Shown: positions 9,029-17,629 of the stretch, piece by piece
How positions within the stretch are numbered: position 1 is the first letter of the stretch
Layout: each line of letters begins with the position of its first letter
Assembly: GCA_900759715.1 (NCBI GenBank)
Contig: CAAEXF010000132.1
Coordinates: 124,001 to 188,000 of the forward strand
Source of the DNA: Clostridium_AM sp900759715
Lineage (GTDB): Bacteria; Bacillota; Clostridia; Clostridiales; Clostridiaceae
Direction: 5' to 3'
Length of the DNA: 64,000 bases
Notes under the pieces: model-generated
What the model was told of the DNA's origin: nothing
Database searches by the model: none
The model's input: only the letters and a program-made list of their open reading frames with translations
Translations under genes and position numbers: made by a program

Positions 9029-10030
9029 TTACATTTCTATGGATACAGCATGCGCTATGCTGGGTATACTCTCTTTTTGCTGATATGACAGTGGAGATAG
9101 CAAAGCCCCTGTTGCCACAATCAAAATCTTTTTTAACTCGCCTTTTTTCATACGATTTAAAAAATGACTATATGTTACTATTGCAGAACAACCACAGCCA
9201 CTTCCACCTGCTATAGTTGGCTGCTCTGGCTTATATATCAACATTCCGCAATCTGTAAACTTATTTTCCGGAATAATTATACCTTGTTCTTGTAATAAAT
9301 CCTTTGCTATTTTATGTCCTACTGAACCTAAATCTCCTGTTGCAATAATATCGTAGTATGAATGATCAATATTTAGATCTTTAAAATGCGCTTTTATAGT
9401 ATCTACAGCTGCTGGAGCCATAGCTGCTCCCATATTAAAAGGATCAGAAATTCCCATATCAATAACTTTTCCAATAGTTGCTGATGTAACTCTAGGACCC
9501 TTACCATTTTTACCTAAAAGTGATACTCCTGCTCCAGTAACAGTCCATTGAGCAGTAGGTGGTTTCTGTCCGCCATATTCAGTAGGATATCTGAATTGTT
9601 TTTCTGCTGTTGAATTATGACTAGAAGCACCTGAGACAACATATTTAGCATAATTACCGTCTATCATCATTGCAGCTAGCGCTAATCCTTCCATAGAGCT
9701 AGAACAGGCTCCAAATACACCTAAAAAAGGTAATCCTAGCGTTCTTGCAGTAAAGCTACTACTAATTATTTGATTCAAAAGGTCTCCACTTATAAAAAAC
9801 TGAATATCCTGCTTTTTTAAACCAGATTTTTGTATAGCTATTTCAGCTGCTTCTTCTAAGAGCCTTCTTTCTGCCTTTTCAAAACTATCTTGACCAATCC
9901 ATGTATCTTTATGCAAGATATCAAAATCTTTAGCTATAGCCCCAGCTGCTTCAAAAGGGCCTCCTACAGCTGCTGAACTTAAAATTACAGGTTTGGAGTT
10001 AAATATCCAAGATTGATTACCTATAAGCAT
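9029..10030 (-). CDS. spoVAD: stage V sporulation protein AD
   Basis: A 333-residue protein with a thiolase/ketosynthase-like fold (GACSSSMEGLALAAMMI contains the Cys at the thiolase nucleophile position, and TVTGAGVSLL and GGSGCGCSA are family segments). In Bacillus SpoVAD binds dipicolinic acid rather than doing thiolase chemistry. It is translationally close to its neighbours: its ATG immediately follows the spoVAC stop and spoVAE begins 17 bases after its own stop. Clostridial three-gene C-D-E arrangement is complete here. Confidence 0.95.
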   Translation of the reverse strand: MLIGNQSWIFNSKPVILSSAAVGGPFEAAGAIAKDFDILHKDTWIGQDSFEKAERRLLEEAAEIAIQKSGLKKQDIQFFISGDLLNQIISSSFTARTLGLPFLGVFGACSSSMEGLALAAMMIDGNYAKYVVSGASSHNSTAEKQFRYPTEYGGQKPPTAQWTVTGAGVSLLGKNGKGPRVTSATIGKVIDMGISDPFNMGAAMAPAAVDTIKAHFKDLNIDHSYYDIIATGDLGSVGHKIAKDLLQEQGIIIPENKFTDCGMLIYKPEQPTIAGGSGCGCSAIVTYSHFLNRMKKGELKKILIVATGALLSPLSYQQKESIPSIAHAVSIEM

Positions 10031-10510
10031 TTACATCACACCTAACCATTCGATAGTAATTCTTAAAATAGCCATAACAAAAGCGGAAAAAACCCCAAAG
10101 ACAATTACTGAACCAGCTATTCTAAACATATTTCCACCTACTCCAAGCACATATCCTTCACTTTTGTGTTCAATAGCTGCAGAAGCCATTGAATTAGCAA
10201 AACCAGTAACGGGAATGGCTGTTCCTGCACCAGCCCATTGTGCAATGTGATCATAAACTCCAAAACCGGTAAGTAAAACTGAAATTATAATTAGTGTTGC
10301 TGAAGTTGGATTGCCTGCAGCTTCCTCTTTGAAATGGAAATAATTAACATAAGTCCATTGCAATCCCTGCCCAATGAAACATATAAATCCTCCTGAGATA
10401 AATGCTCTAATACAGTTTTTTAAAACTTGCCTTTTTGGCTCTCTATCTTTTGCAAACTTTTGATATTCTTGCTGCTCTTTAGTAAACTGATTTTTTTTCT
10501 GATTAGACAT
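10031..10510 (-). CDS. spoVAC: stage V sporulation protein AC
   Basis: First gene of the operon; 159 residues with a charged N-terminus (MSNQKKNQFTKEQQEY) and four hydrophobic segments. SpoVAC is a membrane channel protein of the dipicolinate transport apparatus in the inner spore membrane. ATG 10510 has AGAAGGTGA 4 bases upstream; the frame runs 12 codons further without a better site. No reliable sigma-G promoter could be picked by eye in the AT-rich upstream DNA. Confidence 0.95.
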   Translation of the reverse strand: MSNQKKNQFTKEQQEYQKFAKDREPKRQVLKNCIRAFISGGFICFIGQGLQWTYVNYFHFKEEAAGNPTSATLIIISVLLTGFGVYDHIAQWAGAGTAIPVTGFANSMASAAIEHKSEGYVLGVGGNMFRIAGSVIVFGVFSAFVMAILRITIEWLGVM

Positions 10511-10599
10511 TTTATCACCTTCTAGCGTAATTATTATGTTTTTCAATTTCCTATTTTATTGTTGCTATTTTTATGTCTTTGCATACGTAAATTTTGCTT

Positions 10600-10656
10600 A
10601 GGCATCTGAAAGAAAATAGACTAGTATACTGACCAGTTATTTTTTTGAAGATGCCT
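10600..10656. other. gene-free region upstream of spoVAC with a spaced inverted repeat
   Basis: The interval 10511-10780 has no coding frame worth calling. It contains AGGCATCT (10600-10607) and AGATGCCT (10649-10656) flanking a region with the palindrome AGTATACT (10623-10630). Role unknown; it may include the spoVA promoter region. Confidence 0.3.
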
Positions 10657-10780
10657 TATGTAACAGATAATTATTTGTATGTTTAATATGCTCTAAGCTT
10701 TATTAAATTATACTTTAGAGCCATAATTAGCGATAATTTCAATATCTTAAATTATTCAATTTTATTTTATAAAATAAAAA

Positions 10781-10806
10781 AACGTATTGTTTTTCTCCAA
10801 TACGTT
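10781..10806 (-). terminator. terminator of the murQPGR operon
   Basis: AACGTATTG pairs with CAATACGTT; on the minus strand the stem is followed by TTTTTTATTTTAT, 8 bases after the murR stop. Confidence 0.85.
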
Positions 10807-10814
10807 CTCATCCA

Positions 10815-11663
10815 TTATTTAAATTTAAGTTCTTCTACCATTTTTCTAGTCTCTCTCAAAGATCTGTCAATCTGCCCAAAGTTATTCTTTGCTACTCCAA
10901 TAAATAATATATCAATTAATGTTAACTGTGCTATTCTTGAGGATATGGCTCCTACTCTCAAATCCTTTTCTATACTTGGCACCTGAAGTTTTATATCTGC
11001 TATTGAAGATACAGGATTGGATCCGTATTTTGTTATAGATATACACTTTGCCCCTTTTTCTTTTGCCTTAGATAAGGCACTATAAACTTCCTTTGTTTTT
11101 CCAGCATAAGATATTGCAATTGCAACATCCTCAGCCTCAATGTGTGCAGCTATTGAAAGCTGCATATGGCTATCTAAATGCATAAATGCATTTTTATTTA
11201 TTCTCATTAGCTTGTATTGAAAATCGAGTGCTATTAGCGCTGAAGCACCTACTCCAAAGAGATAAATATGCTTCGCCTTTTGAATAGCATTAACAGCTTC
11301 TTCAACTTGTTTTTCATCCAGTAATTCAAGAGTATCCTCAATAGTTTTAATATTCTTTCTTGCTGTCTTAGACATTACCTCTCTAACTGTATCTTTTACA
11401 TCTATATAGTCATAATCTGCTTCTTCGCCTTTTTCCTCAACATCATTCTTGGCAAGAGCAATTTTAAATTCCTGAAAGCCTTCAAATCCTATTTTCTTTA
11501 CAAATCTAATGACACTGGCTCCACTAGTATCTGTAAAAGAAGCTAACTCTGCAGCAGAAAGTTTATAAATTTCACTTGTATTATTTAAAACATACTCCGC
11601 TATTTTTTTCTCCGAATCAGTCATATTCTCAAAGCTTTGTTTTATTATTAGCGAACAGTTCAT
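10815..11663 (-). CDS. murR: RpiR/MurR-family regulator of muropeptide use
   Basis: 282-residue regulator: an N-terminal RpiR-type helix-turn-helix (residues 1-75, with LSAAELASFTDTSGASVIRFVKKIGF as recognition region) and a C-terminal SIS sugar-phosphate domain (about 115-260, IYLFGVGASA and ISYAGKTKEV). By analogy with E. coli and Staphylococcus MurR the effector is likely MurNAc-6-phosphate. It ends the operon it probably controls; two matching palindromes over the murQ promoter are the likely binding sites. It starts 13 bases after the mupG stop. Confidence 0.88.
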   Translation of the reverse strand: MNCSLIIKQSFENMTDSEKKIAEYVLNNTSEIYKLSAAELASFTDTSGASVIRFVKKIGFEGFQEFKIALAKNDVEEKGEEADYDYIDVKDTVREVMSKTARKNIKTIEDTLELLDEKQVEEAVNAIQKAKHIYLFGVGASALIALDFQYKLMRINKNAFMHLDSHMQLSIAAHIEAEDVAIAISYAGKTKEVYSALSKAKEKGAKCISITKYGSNPVSSIADIKLQVPSIEKDLRVGAISSRIAQLTLIDILFIGVAKNNFGQIDRSLRETRKMVEELKFK

Positions 11664-11676
11664 ATATTTTCCCCTT

Positions 11677-12753
11677 CTATACTATTTTAAATCTAAATTT
11701 ACTCTCATCTTTTATATAATCTAGCAAAAATAATTCTTCCTCAATTACCATTCCAATCACATTGACCCTGCTATCTTCCTTTAAATCTCTTCTGCATATC
11801 TGTAATTCACCCATATATCTCAGATAGCCTTCATTATCTACAGTAATTGAACCTTTTTTTCTATAAGTTATATGTCCAAGTTTAACTACACCAGAATTCA
11901 TACACATTCGGCTTTCGACAGCTCTAACTAGATCCTCAGCGCCATCACTCCTATTAGTATAACTTTTATAATTCAGCATATCCAAGGACACATTATCAGA
12001 AACCATAGGATTCACCTTTAACTCAATAATATCCTCTGGTATTGAACCTACTTCACATATTTCTTTATCAGATGGTATACTATCTCCGAAAAATACGTTA
12101 TCTACTCCTAGAGCATAAAGATGCTTGGCACATATTTCAGGTTTTAAAAATCTATGCATTTCAAGTGTAGGTAAGCCCTCCTGAAGAGGCGGTCTCTTAT
12201 TTATTAAAGATGGTATAAAAGCTGATATCTCCATATCCAAATTTTTCAACATATCATTTTTTCTAAGTAGACTATCAATAGATATACCTGTATTCATTCT
12301 AGGATAAAAATTATGACATGCCTGCATATTTTCAAGGCAAGGACCGTAGCTTTCAAACTCTCTCAAAAACTTTTCTGTTACAGTACTTCCATTTATCTCA
12401 ATTTTAAGTCCAAACTCGTTTTTTGTAAATCCAGCTATTTCCTCTGGCGAAAATCCATAGTCAATTCTAAGTACATCAATTCCAAATTCTTTAATCTTCC
12501 TTAGATCATTTTGCTGTATATTTAAATATTCGAAGCCCTTTGGAGAGATATCTGCTATGACTTTCATCCCCAAAGTCTTTGCCTCTCTTATTATTGAGGT
12601 AAATTCATTTATAATTATATCATAATTTGCCTCAGGAATATGAAGTGATGTAAATATTCTGTCAAACCCATTTTCCCTAGCAACCTTTATGTATCTAATA
12701 TTGTCCTCTAGACTGTAGTTTAAACCCATATATATAGAAATGCCCTTTCCCAT
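11677..12753 (-). CDS. mupG: 6-phospho-N-acetylmuramidase, DUF871 family
   Basis: A 358-residue TIM-barrel protein of the DUF871/MupG family, recognised from its start (GKGISIYMGLNYSLEDNIRYI), the ADISPKGFEYL segment and the C-terminal beta domain. In Staphylococcus aureus MupG splits MurNAc-6P-GlcNAc in the cytosol into MurNAc-6P and GlcNAc. The neighbours murP (uptake and phosphorylation), murQ (etherase) and murR make the same assignment very likely here. An intercistronic terminator at 12828-12855 probably lowers its expression relative to murQ and murP. Confidence 0.9.
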   Translation of the reverse strand: MGKGISIYMGLNYSLEDNIRYIKVARENGFDRIFTSLHIPEANYDIIINEFTSIIREAKTLGMKVIADISPKGFEYLNIQQNDLRKIKEFGIDVLRIDYGFSPEEIAGFTKNEFGLKIEINGSTVTEKFLREFESYGPCLENMQACHNFYPRMNTGISIDSLLRKNDMLKNLDMEISAFIPSLINKRPPLQEGLPTLEMHRFLKPEICAKHLYALGVDNVFFGDSIPSDKEICEVGSIPEDIIELKVNPMVSDNVSLDMLNYKSYTNRSDGAEDLVRAVESRMCMNSGVVKLGHITYRKKGSITVDNEGYLRYMGELQICRRDLKEDSRVNVIGMVIEEELFLLDYIKDESKFRFKIV

Positions 12754-12827
12754 AATTGTTAACCCTCCATTTCTAATTTTTGATTAACACCCCTATGTTT
12801 TAAAGCATCGGGATTTGTAAGCAATCT

Positions 12828-12855
12828 GAGAGCCTTTCTTAAAAGAAAGGCTCTC
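12828..12855 (-). terminator. intra-operon terminator between murP and mupG
   Basis: GAGAGCCTTTCTT (12828-12840) pairs perfectly with AAGAAAGGCTCTC (12843-12855). It starts 9 bases after the murP stop; the minus-strand tail lacks a long U-run, so it may attenuate or protect the mRNA 3' end. Confidence 0.6.
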
Positions 12856-12864
12856 TTATATGAA

Positions 12865-14211
12865 CTATTCTATTATATCATCAAAGCCTAATATTAATGT
12901 AGCAGTAAAACCTGCTGCATATGCCACTAAAACACCTAGTATATATAGTAATGGTGTAGTAGTTATTGCTGCAAGTGGAATACCAGAAAGTCCCATGCTT
13001 GTAGATGCAACCTTAAATAATGCCTGTGTAGCACCACCAAAGGCACCTCCTATACATGCTCCAATGAATGGTTTACCAAGAGGTAAAGTAACACCATATA
13101 TTAATGGCTCTCCTACTCCCATCATTCCTATTGGTAATGCAGTAATAATTGTCTTCTTCATCCTCTTGCTCTTGGTTTTTACATATACAGCTATTGCCGC
13201 TCCAACTTGCCCTGCTCCAGCCATAGCTAATATAGGTAATAGTACGTTCAATCCTGTTGATTTAAGTAATTCCACATGAACTGGAGTCAATCCTTGATGC
13301 AATCCAGTGAGTACTAGAGGCAAGAATGTTCCACCAAGTACAAAGCCAGTTACGGCCCCTCCGCCAGAAATAGCAGCCTTAGTAGCATTTCCTATAGCGT
13401 CAGATATAATTCCACCAGCAGGTTGAAGTGCGTAAATTGCTACAAAACTTGATACAAGCAATACTATAAGTGGTGTAAGGAATAAATCCAATACTTCAGG
13501 TACAATCTTTCTCAATTTCTTTTCAAGCCAGCTTGAGAATGCAACAACAAGTAATACTGCGATAATACCGCCTCTACCAGGTACTAATGCTTTTCCACCA
13601 AGCATTACCTTTGCTAAATCAGGATGAGTAATAACAGCAGCCATTACTCCACCAAGTGCAGGTGATCCGCCAAATTCCTTAGCAGCGTTTATACCTACAA
13701 ATAAGTTCAATCCAAAGTACACAGCATTACCCGCAACCTTTAATATACCGCCAAAGGTTCCTGCTCCAAAGCCTGGGTTATATTTAAGAACAATATTCAG
13801 TATAGCAGTTACAAGACCACATGCTATAAAAGCAGGTATTAGTGGAATAAATATATTTGATATCTTCTTAAGGAACAGTTTAAATGGTGTAGCATTTTTT
13901 GCCTTTATTTCTGACTTTCTCGCAGCTGCTTCATCCATTTCACCTATGCTTATACCGGAAATCAGACCAAATTCATATGCAACTTTATTTACTCTTCCTG
14001 GTCCAAGTATAATTTGTAGTTGCCCACCTTGTTCTACTACTCCCATTACTCCATCAATCTTCTTGATTTCCTCTATCTTTACAAGTCCCATATCTAGTAT
14101 ATTAAGTCTTAAACGTGTCATGCAGTGAGCAACCTGTGATAAGTTCTGCTTTTCTCCAACTACTTGATAAATTTGCTGAGCAATATCTTTTGGTGATAAT
14201 TTTTGTGCCAT
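12865..14211 (-). CDS. murP: PTS EIIBC transporter for MurNAc / MurNAc-GlcNAc
   Basis: 448 residues. The N-terminal EIIB domain (1-90) has the phosphocysteine in HCMTRLRLN; the EIIC membrane domain (about 110-440) has the glucose/sucrose-family motif GEPLIYG near residue 370. No EIIA domain is fused, so a general EIIA-Glc from elsewhere must donate phosphate, as known for MurP. Imports and phosphorylates N-acetylmuramic acid or its disaccharide. Position between murQ and mupG supports the substrate. Starts 23 bases after the murQ stop. Confidence 0.9.
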   Translation of the reverse strand: MAQKLSPKDIAQQIYQVVGEKQNLSQVAHCMTRLRLNILDMGLVKIEEIKKIDGVMGVVEQGGQLQIILGPGRVNKVAYEFGLISGISIGEMDEAAARKSEIKAKNATPFKLFLKKISNIFIPLIPAFIACGLVTAILNIVLKYNPGFGAGTFGGILKVAGNAVYFGLNLFVGINAAKEFGGSPALGGVMAAVITHPDLAKVMLGGKALVPGRGGIIAVLLVVAFSSWLEKKLRKIVPEVLDLFLTPLIVLLVSSFVAIYALQPAGGIISDAIGNATKAAISGGGAVTGFVLGGTFLPLVLTGLHQGLTPVHVELLKSTGLNVLLPILAMAGAGQVGAAIAVYVKTKSKRMKKTIITALPIGMMGVGEPLIYGVTLPLGKPFIGACIGGAFGGATQALFKVASTSMGLSGIPLAAITTTPLLYILGVLVAYAAGFTATLILGFDDIIE

Positions 14212-14234
14212 ATTTAATCCCCCTATCCAAATAT

Positions 14235-15146
14235 TTATTTATTTATACTATCCAAAGCCTTTGATATATACCCTTTATTTTTTTCCAATAATTCTAAAGC
14301 TTCCTGACTTGAAAGTTCTGACTCAAGCATCAATATGGAAACCTTTACATTATAGCTAGTTTGTTCTAGCACTTCTGTAGCTCTTTCTCTTGTTACGCCT
14401 GTTGCTAAAGAAACTATTCTCTTAGATCTTTCAACAAGTTTTTCATTAGAAGCCTTTACATCTACCATAAGGTTATTAAATACTTTTCCTATTTTAATCA
14501 TTGATCCCGTTGTCAGCATATTTAATACCATTTTCTGTGCAGTTCCTGATTTCATTCTTGTAGAACCTGTAATTACTTCTGGTCCTACAACAGGGGCTAT
14601 AGAGATATCCGCAAGTTTCGATAGTTCTGAATTAGGATTACAGGTTACTCCTACAGTTACAGCTCCTAAACTCTTTGCATATTTGAGTCCTCCTATAACA
14701 TAAGGAGTTCTTCCGCTGGCTGCAAGTCCAACTAAGACATCATCCGCTGAAAAATCGATGTTTTTTAGATCTTCTTCACAAAGCTCTAAGTTATCTTCAG
14801 CTCCTTCCTTCGCTCTAAATATAGCCTCATATCCACCAGCTATGATTGCATGAACCATATCTTCAGATACACCGTAAGTAGGTGGACATTCTGAAGCGTC
14901 TAGTATACCTAGTCTTCCGCTTGTTCCTGCACCTACATATATAAGTCTTCCACCTTTTTCAAAGGCCTTTGCTATTTCATCAACAGCTTTTGCTATATTG
15001 GGCAGTTCTTTTTGAACTTCGAAGGCTACCTTCTTGTCCTCTTCGTTTATCATAGTTAGCATTTCTAGTGTAGAAACTTTGTCTATATTGTTTGTATTTT
15101 CATTGACTCCTTCTGTGACTAATTGTTCTAGGTTAATCCTTTTCAA
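14235..15146 (-). CDS. murQ: N-acetylmuramic acid 6-phosphate etherase
   Basis: 303-residue SIS-domain lyase that converts MurNAc-6P to GlcNAc-6P and D-lactate. Motifs: GGRLIYVGAGTSGRLGILDASECPPTYG (residues about 60-85), ALAASGRTPYVIGGL-like VGLAASGRTPYV, and GPEVITGSTRMKSGTAQK. A TTG start at 15146 is chosen because AGAGGTGG lies 5 bases upstream; an in-frame GTG at 15155 overlaps that site. It is the promoter-proximal gene of the salvage operon. Confidence 0.95.
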   Translation of the reverse strand: MKRINLEQLVTEGVNENTNNIDKVSTLEMLTMINEEDKKVAFEVQKELPNIAKAVDEIAKAFEKGGRLIYVGAGTSGRLGILDASECPPTYGVSEDMVHAIIAGGYEAIFRAKEGAEDNLELCEEDLKNIDFSADDVLVGLAASGRTPYVIGGLKYAKSLGAVTVGVTCNPNSELSKLADISIAPVVGPEVITGSTRMKSGTAQKMVLNMLTTGSMIKIGKVFNNLMVDVKASNEKLVERSKRIVSLATGVTRERATEVLEQTSYNVKVSILMLESELSSQEALELLEKNKGYISKALDSINK

Positions 15147-15183
15147 TGCTACCACCTCTGCTTCTGATTTACTTTATGATTCT

Positions 15184-15244
15184 ATTATACACAGTTTGAA
15201 ATATAATTTCAATAATAATTTTAAAATTTGAAATTATATTTCAA
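15184..15244 (-). promoter_or_regulatory. murQ promoter with two mirror-image operator palindromes
   Basis: On the minus strand a -35 TTGAAA (15207-15212) and -10 TATAAT (15184-15189) are 17 bases apart. The -35 lies inside TTGAAATATAATTTCAA (15196-15212). An exact reverse complement of that 17-mer occupies 15228-15244, centre-to-centre 32 bp (about three helical turns). RpiR-family sites are usually of the TGAAA-N-TTTCA type, so MurR binding here is a strong inference. Confidence 0.7.
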
Positions 15245-15312
15245 AAGCAATACAAGTTTATATAAATACCAGTAATCAGAAATAATGCATTCCTATATAA
15301 CAAAACTAACTC

Positions 15313-15360
15313 AAAGCAATAAAAGACACCAAGTGCTAACTTAGTGTCTTTTATTGCTTT
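15313..15360 (-). terminator. terminator of hom
   Basis: A 17-bp perfect stem, AAAGCAATAAAAGACAC (15313-15329) with GTGTCTTTTATTGCTTT (15344-15360), 5 bases after the hom stop. Confidence 0.85.
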
Positions 15361-15365
15361 TAATA

Positions 15366-16391
15366 TTATACTCTAGCTACCCTATTAATATATATTATAT
15401 CTCTTAATATAGAAGCTGCTGCAGCTGTAGTACCTGAAGCTCCCCCAATCAATGTTAGTTCCCCTAATGTATCTGAAATATATCTAACTGCCTTATTTTT
15501 GCCATCTACATTATAAAAAGGATGTTCTTTATCTACCTTTTCTAATTTAACAAGTATGTTTAGTTCTTTTCCAACTCTAGATGTTCGTCCAATAAGCTTA
15601 TATCTCTTTCCTTCTTTTAATGCATTTTCTATATCATCTGGCGTCAAGTTTGTAATTCCCTCTACTTTTATATCAGACAAACTTTTTTCTTCTTTCATAA
15701 TTACATTCGTAAGTATAAGTAGTTTAAATGCAGTGTCCCATCCTTCTACATCAAAGCTAGGGTTGGCTTCTGCTATTCCGAAATCCTTTGCTTTTTTCAG
15801 TGCAATATCATAAGTACAACCAGTGTCCTCCATCTCTTTTAGAATGTAGTTTGTTGTGCCATTTAAAACACCTTCTATAGAAGAAATTTCTGAGCCAGCC
15901 ATTTCTATTATTCCCCCATTGACAGAAGGTAACGCTCCCCCACAAGTACATCCAATTCCTAAATGCACGCCATTTTCTCTCGCCATCTTTTCTAGTTTCC
16001 TATAACCCTGTATAATTGGTCCTTTGTTTCCTGTTACCACATGTATTTTATTCTCTAATGCTTTTAAAATATAGCTCAACGCTGGTTCTCCAGTTTCCTT
16101 ATTAGTAGATGTTAACTCTATCATTAAATCTATATCTTTTCTTTCTAGCATAAAATCAGGGGTAATTTTTTTATTTCCATTATTGTCTTCAATTATACTT
16201 TTTCCTCCATTTGAAAAAGCTAATAATTTATCATAGTCTATTCCTTTTGGATTGTAGACTCCCCCCTTAGAATTAATAATATATACTATTTCGATATTAA
16301 GGCCTTCCACTTTCAACATCGAACTCTTATCTACAATTAGTTTTGTAAAAGCTTTACCTACTCCACCATATCCAATTAACCCAATCCTCAT
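15366..16391 (-). CDS. hom: homoserine dehydrogenase, short form without ACT domain
   Basis: Reduces aspartate semialdehyde to homoserine for methionine and threonine synthesis. NAD(P) loop GYGGVGKAF at residues 7-15, signature NGTTNYIL near 185, and the catalytic E-D-K region (EANPSFDVEGWDTAFKL) near 215-230. The 341-residue protein ends at the catalytic domain: the ACT domain of typical ~430-residue Hom is absent, so threonine feedback by that route is unlikely. ATG 16391 is chosen because AAAGGAG is 9 bases upstream; the frame extends 25 codons more without a good site. Stands alone, not with thrB/thrC. Confidence 0.88.
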   Translation of the reverse strand: MRIGLIGYGGVGKAFTKLIVDKSSMLKVEGLNIEIVYIINSKGGVYNPKGIDYDKLLAFSNGGKSIIEDNNGNKKITPDFMLERKDIDLMIELTSTNKETGEPALSYILKALENKIHVVTGNKGPIIQGYRKLEKMARENGVHLGIGCTCGGALPSVNGGIIEMAGSEISSIEGVLNGTTNYILKEMEDTGCTYDIALKKAKDFGIAEANPSFDVEGWDTAFKLLILTNVIMKEEKSLSDIKVEGITNLTPDDIENALKEGKRYKLIGRTSRVGKELNILVKLEKVDKEHPFYNVDGKNKAVRYISDTLGELTLIGGASGTTAAAASILRDIIYINRVARV

Positions 16392-16576
16392 ATTATTTTT
16401 CTCCTTTTCATTTCCATCTCTAATCCTCATTTTACTTAATTTGCGATTTTGTGTAAACATATGCACTGGTTTAGAATTTAAGAATAATTTAAGAAATTAC
16501 TTACATTTATTTTAAGATTTACCTAGTAAACTTAATTATGTGATTAGGAATTATTTAATACAAGGAGTGATTTAAT

Positions 16577-17092
16577 TTGAAACATTCAAAAAGGGTTGCC
16601 ACATTTTTTTCATTAGTGCCGGGAGCAGGCCATATGTATTTAGGCCTTACACGTCAAGGCATTCAGCTTATGATATTATTCTTCTCTACTTTTTTTATAG
16701 CTGCTTCTTTTGATTTGCAATTTTTAGCAGTTTTTCTTCCTGTAATTTGGTTTTACAGTATTTTTGATACAAGAAGCAAAAGTTTAAGTGAAGATCCTTT
16801 ACCAAACACTAATCTGCCTATTTTTTCTGATGTAAATTCTATGGATGACATCTTTAAAAATAAACCTGCTGAAAAATATATTGCTTATATCTTAATCTTT
16901 ATGGGAGTTCTTTCACTAATAAATAATATTGCACTGCCTATATTAAGGGATTATTTCGATTATCGAATAATTATGTATGTTAAATCTCTTATAATATCTT
17001 TCATCTTTATTGTTATTGGCTGTACGCTTCTAAGGAGCAAAAGAGTCAGTATAAAGAAGAGTGGTGATGAATTATGCAATCAAGAAGAGTAG
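16577..17092 (+). CDS. membrane protein of unknown function
   Basis: 171 residues; TTG start with AAGGAGTG 7 bases upstream. The beginning (KRVATFFSLVPGAGHMYLGLTRQGIQLMILFF) resembles short Firmicutes membrane proteins that carry a P-G-x-G-H-x-Y-L-G motif, related to TM2-like proteins. There are two hydrophobic segments in residues 20-65 and two more in 100-155. It overlaps the next gene by 19 bases and the two are surely co-translated. No specific function can be assigned. Confidence 0.65.
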   Translation: MKHSKRVATFFSLVPGAGHMYLGLTRQGIQLMILFFSTFFIAASFDLQFLAVFLPVIWFYSIFDTRSKSLSEDPLPNTNLPIFSDVNSMDDIFKNKPAEKYIAYILIFMGVLSLINNIALPILRDYFDYRIIMYVKSLIISFIFIVIGCTLLRSKRVSIKKSGDELCNQEE

Positions 17093-17388
17093 GAACTTTA
17101 ACTCTGGGCATTGTATTAATCTCTATAGGAGTAATATTCTTTTTATCCACCTTTTTTAATTTATCCTTTGAAGGAGAAATTTTAAAATTTTGGCCTTTGA
17201 TTCTTATATCTTTAGGCATCGAAATACTAGTACTGAATAGCTTGGCAATAAAACAAAAACTATATGTAAAATATGATCTTATAAGTTTATTTTTAATCGT
17301 TGTTGTCTTATTTTTGTCTTTTGGTACCTATGCCTTTAGCAATTTTCTTTTATCGAAGAGCTTTTATCCGATGACTTACCCGCTCTAA
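17074..17388 (+). CDS. LiaI/LiaF-type transmembrane protein (DUF5668), end set by a repeat
   Basis: 104 residues with three or four hydrophobic segments; RRVGTLTLGIVLISIGVIFFL and FWPLILISLGIEIL are typical of the DUF5668 LiaF transmembrane region, associated with envelope-stress sensing. The last nine residues (FYPMTYPL) are encoded by the left end of the structured repeat 17364-17497, which also supplies the stop. The natural C-terminus, often a soluble beta domain in this family, may therefore be missing. Its start lies inside the preceding gene. Confidence 0.65.
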   Translation: MQSRRVGTLTLGIVLISIGVIFFLSTFFNLSFEGEILKFWPLILISLGIEILVLNSLAIKQKLYVKYDLISLFLIVVVLFLSFGTYAFSNFLLSKSFYPMTYPL

Positions 17389-17497
17389 TACTCCCATCTT
17401 CTTCAAGTGGGAGTAAAGAGCGGCTATGTCCCTGGATAACGACTTCTAAGCTTCAGATGGAGTCGAAACTCCACCTAAAGCCAAGAATTCTGTTTAT
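17364..17497 (+). repeat. structured repeat, copy A
   Basis: Shares both ends and much of its body with copy B at 61127-61311: TTATCCGATG at the left, CCCTGGATAAC in the middle, and a right part that ends CCAAGAATTCTGTTTAT. Predicted fold: basal stem CCGCTCT (17380-17386)/AGAGCGG (17417-17423), inner stem ACTCCCA (17390-17396)/TGGGAGT (17408-17414), then a 3' hairpin built on TGGAGT/ACTCCA (17458-17473) with flanking pairs. The basal stem uses different bases in copy B but stays paired. It could be a non-coding RNA or the end of a decayed IS200/IS605-type element; no transposase is next to it. Confidence 0.65.
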
Positions 17498-17517
17498 CGC
17501 TAAATAACGTAATTAAC

Positions 17518-17555
17518 GAGAGAGTGTCTCATCATAACTAAATGGGACACTCTCT
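17518..17555 (+). terminator. terminator downstream of copy A
   Basis: AGAGAGTGTCTCAT pairs with ATGGGACACTCTCT (one G-U pair), followed by TCTTATAACTTT. It is probably the original terminator of the two membrane genes, now displaced by the repeat, and may act in both directions. Confidence 0.65.
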
Positions 17556-17629
17556 TCTTATAACTTTAACATCTATAGTTTAAAGTAATCAACTCACTTC
17601 TGTATTAAATTGATTTTGTTGATAAACTT

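Noticed and set aside
12860..13279. 139-codon plus-strand frame
   Set aside because: Antisense to murP; no ribosome site and composition mirrors the transporter's membrane segments.
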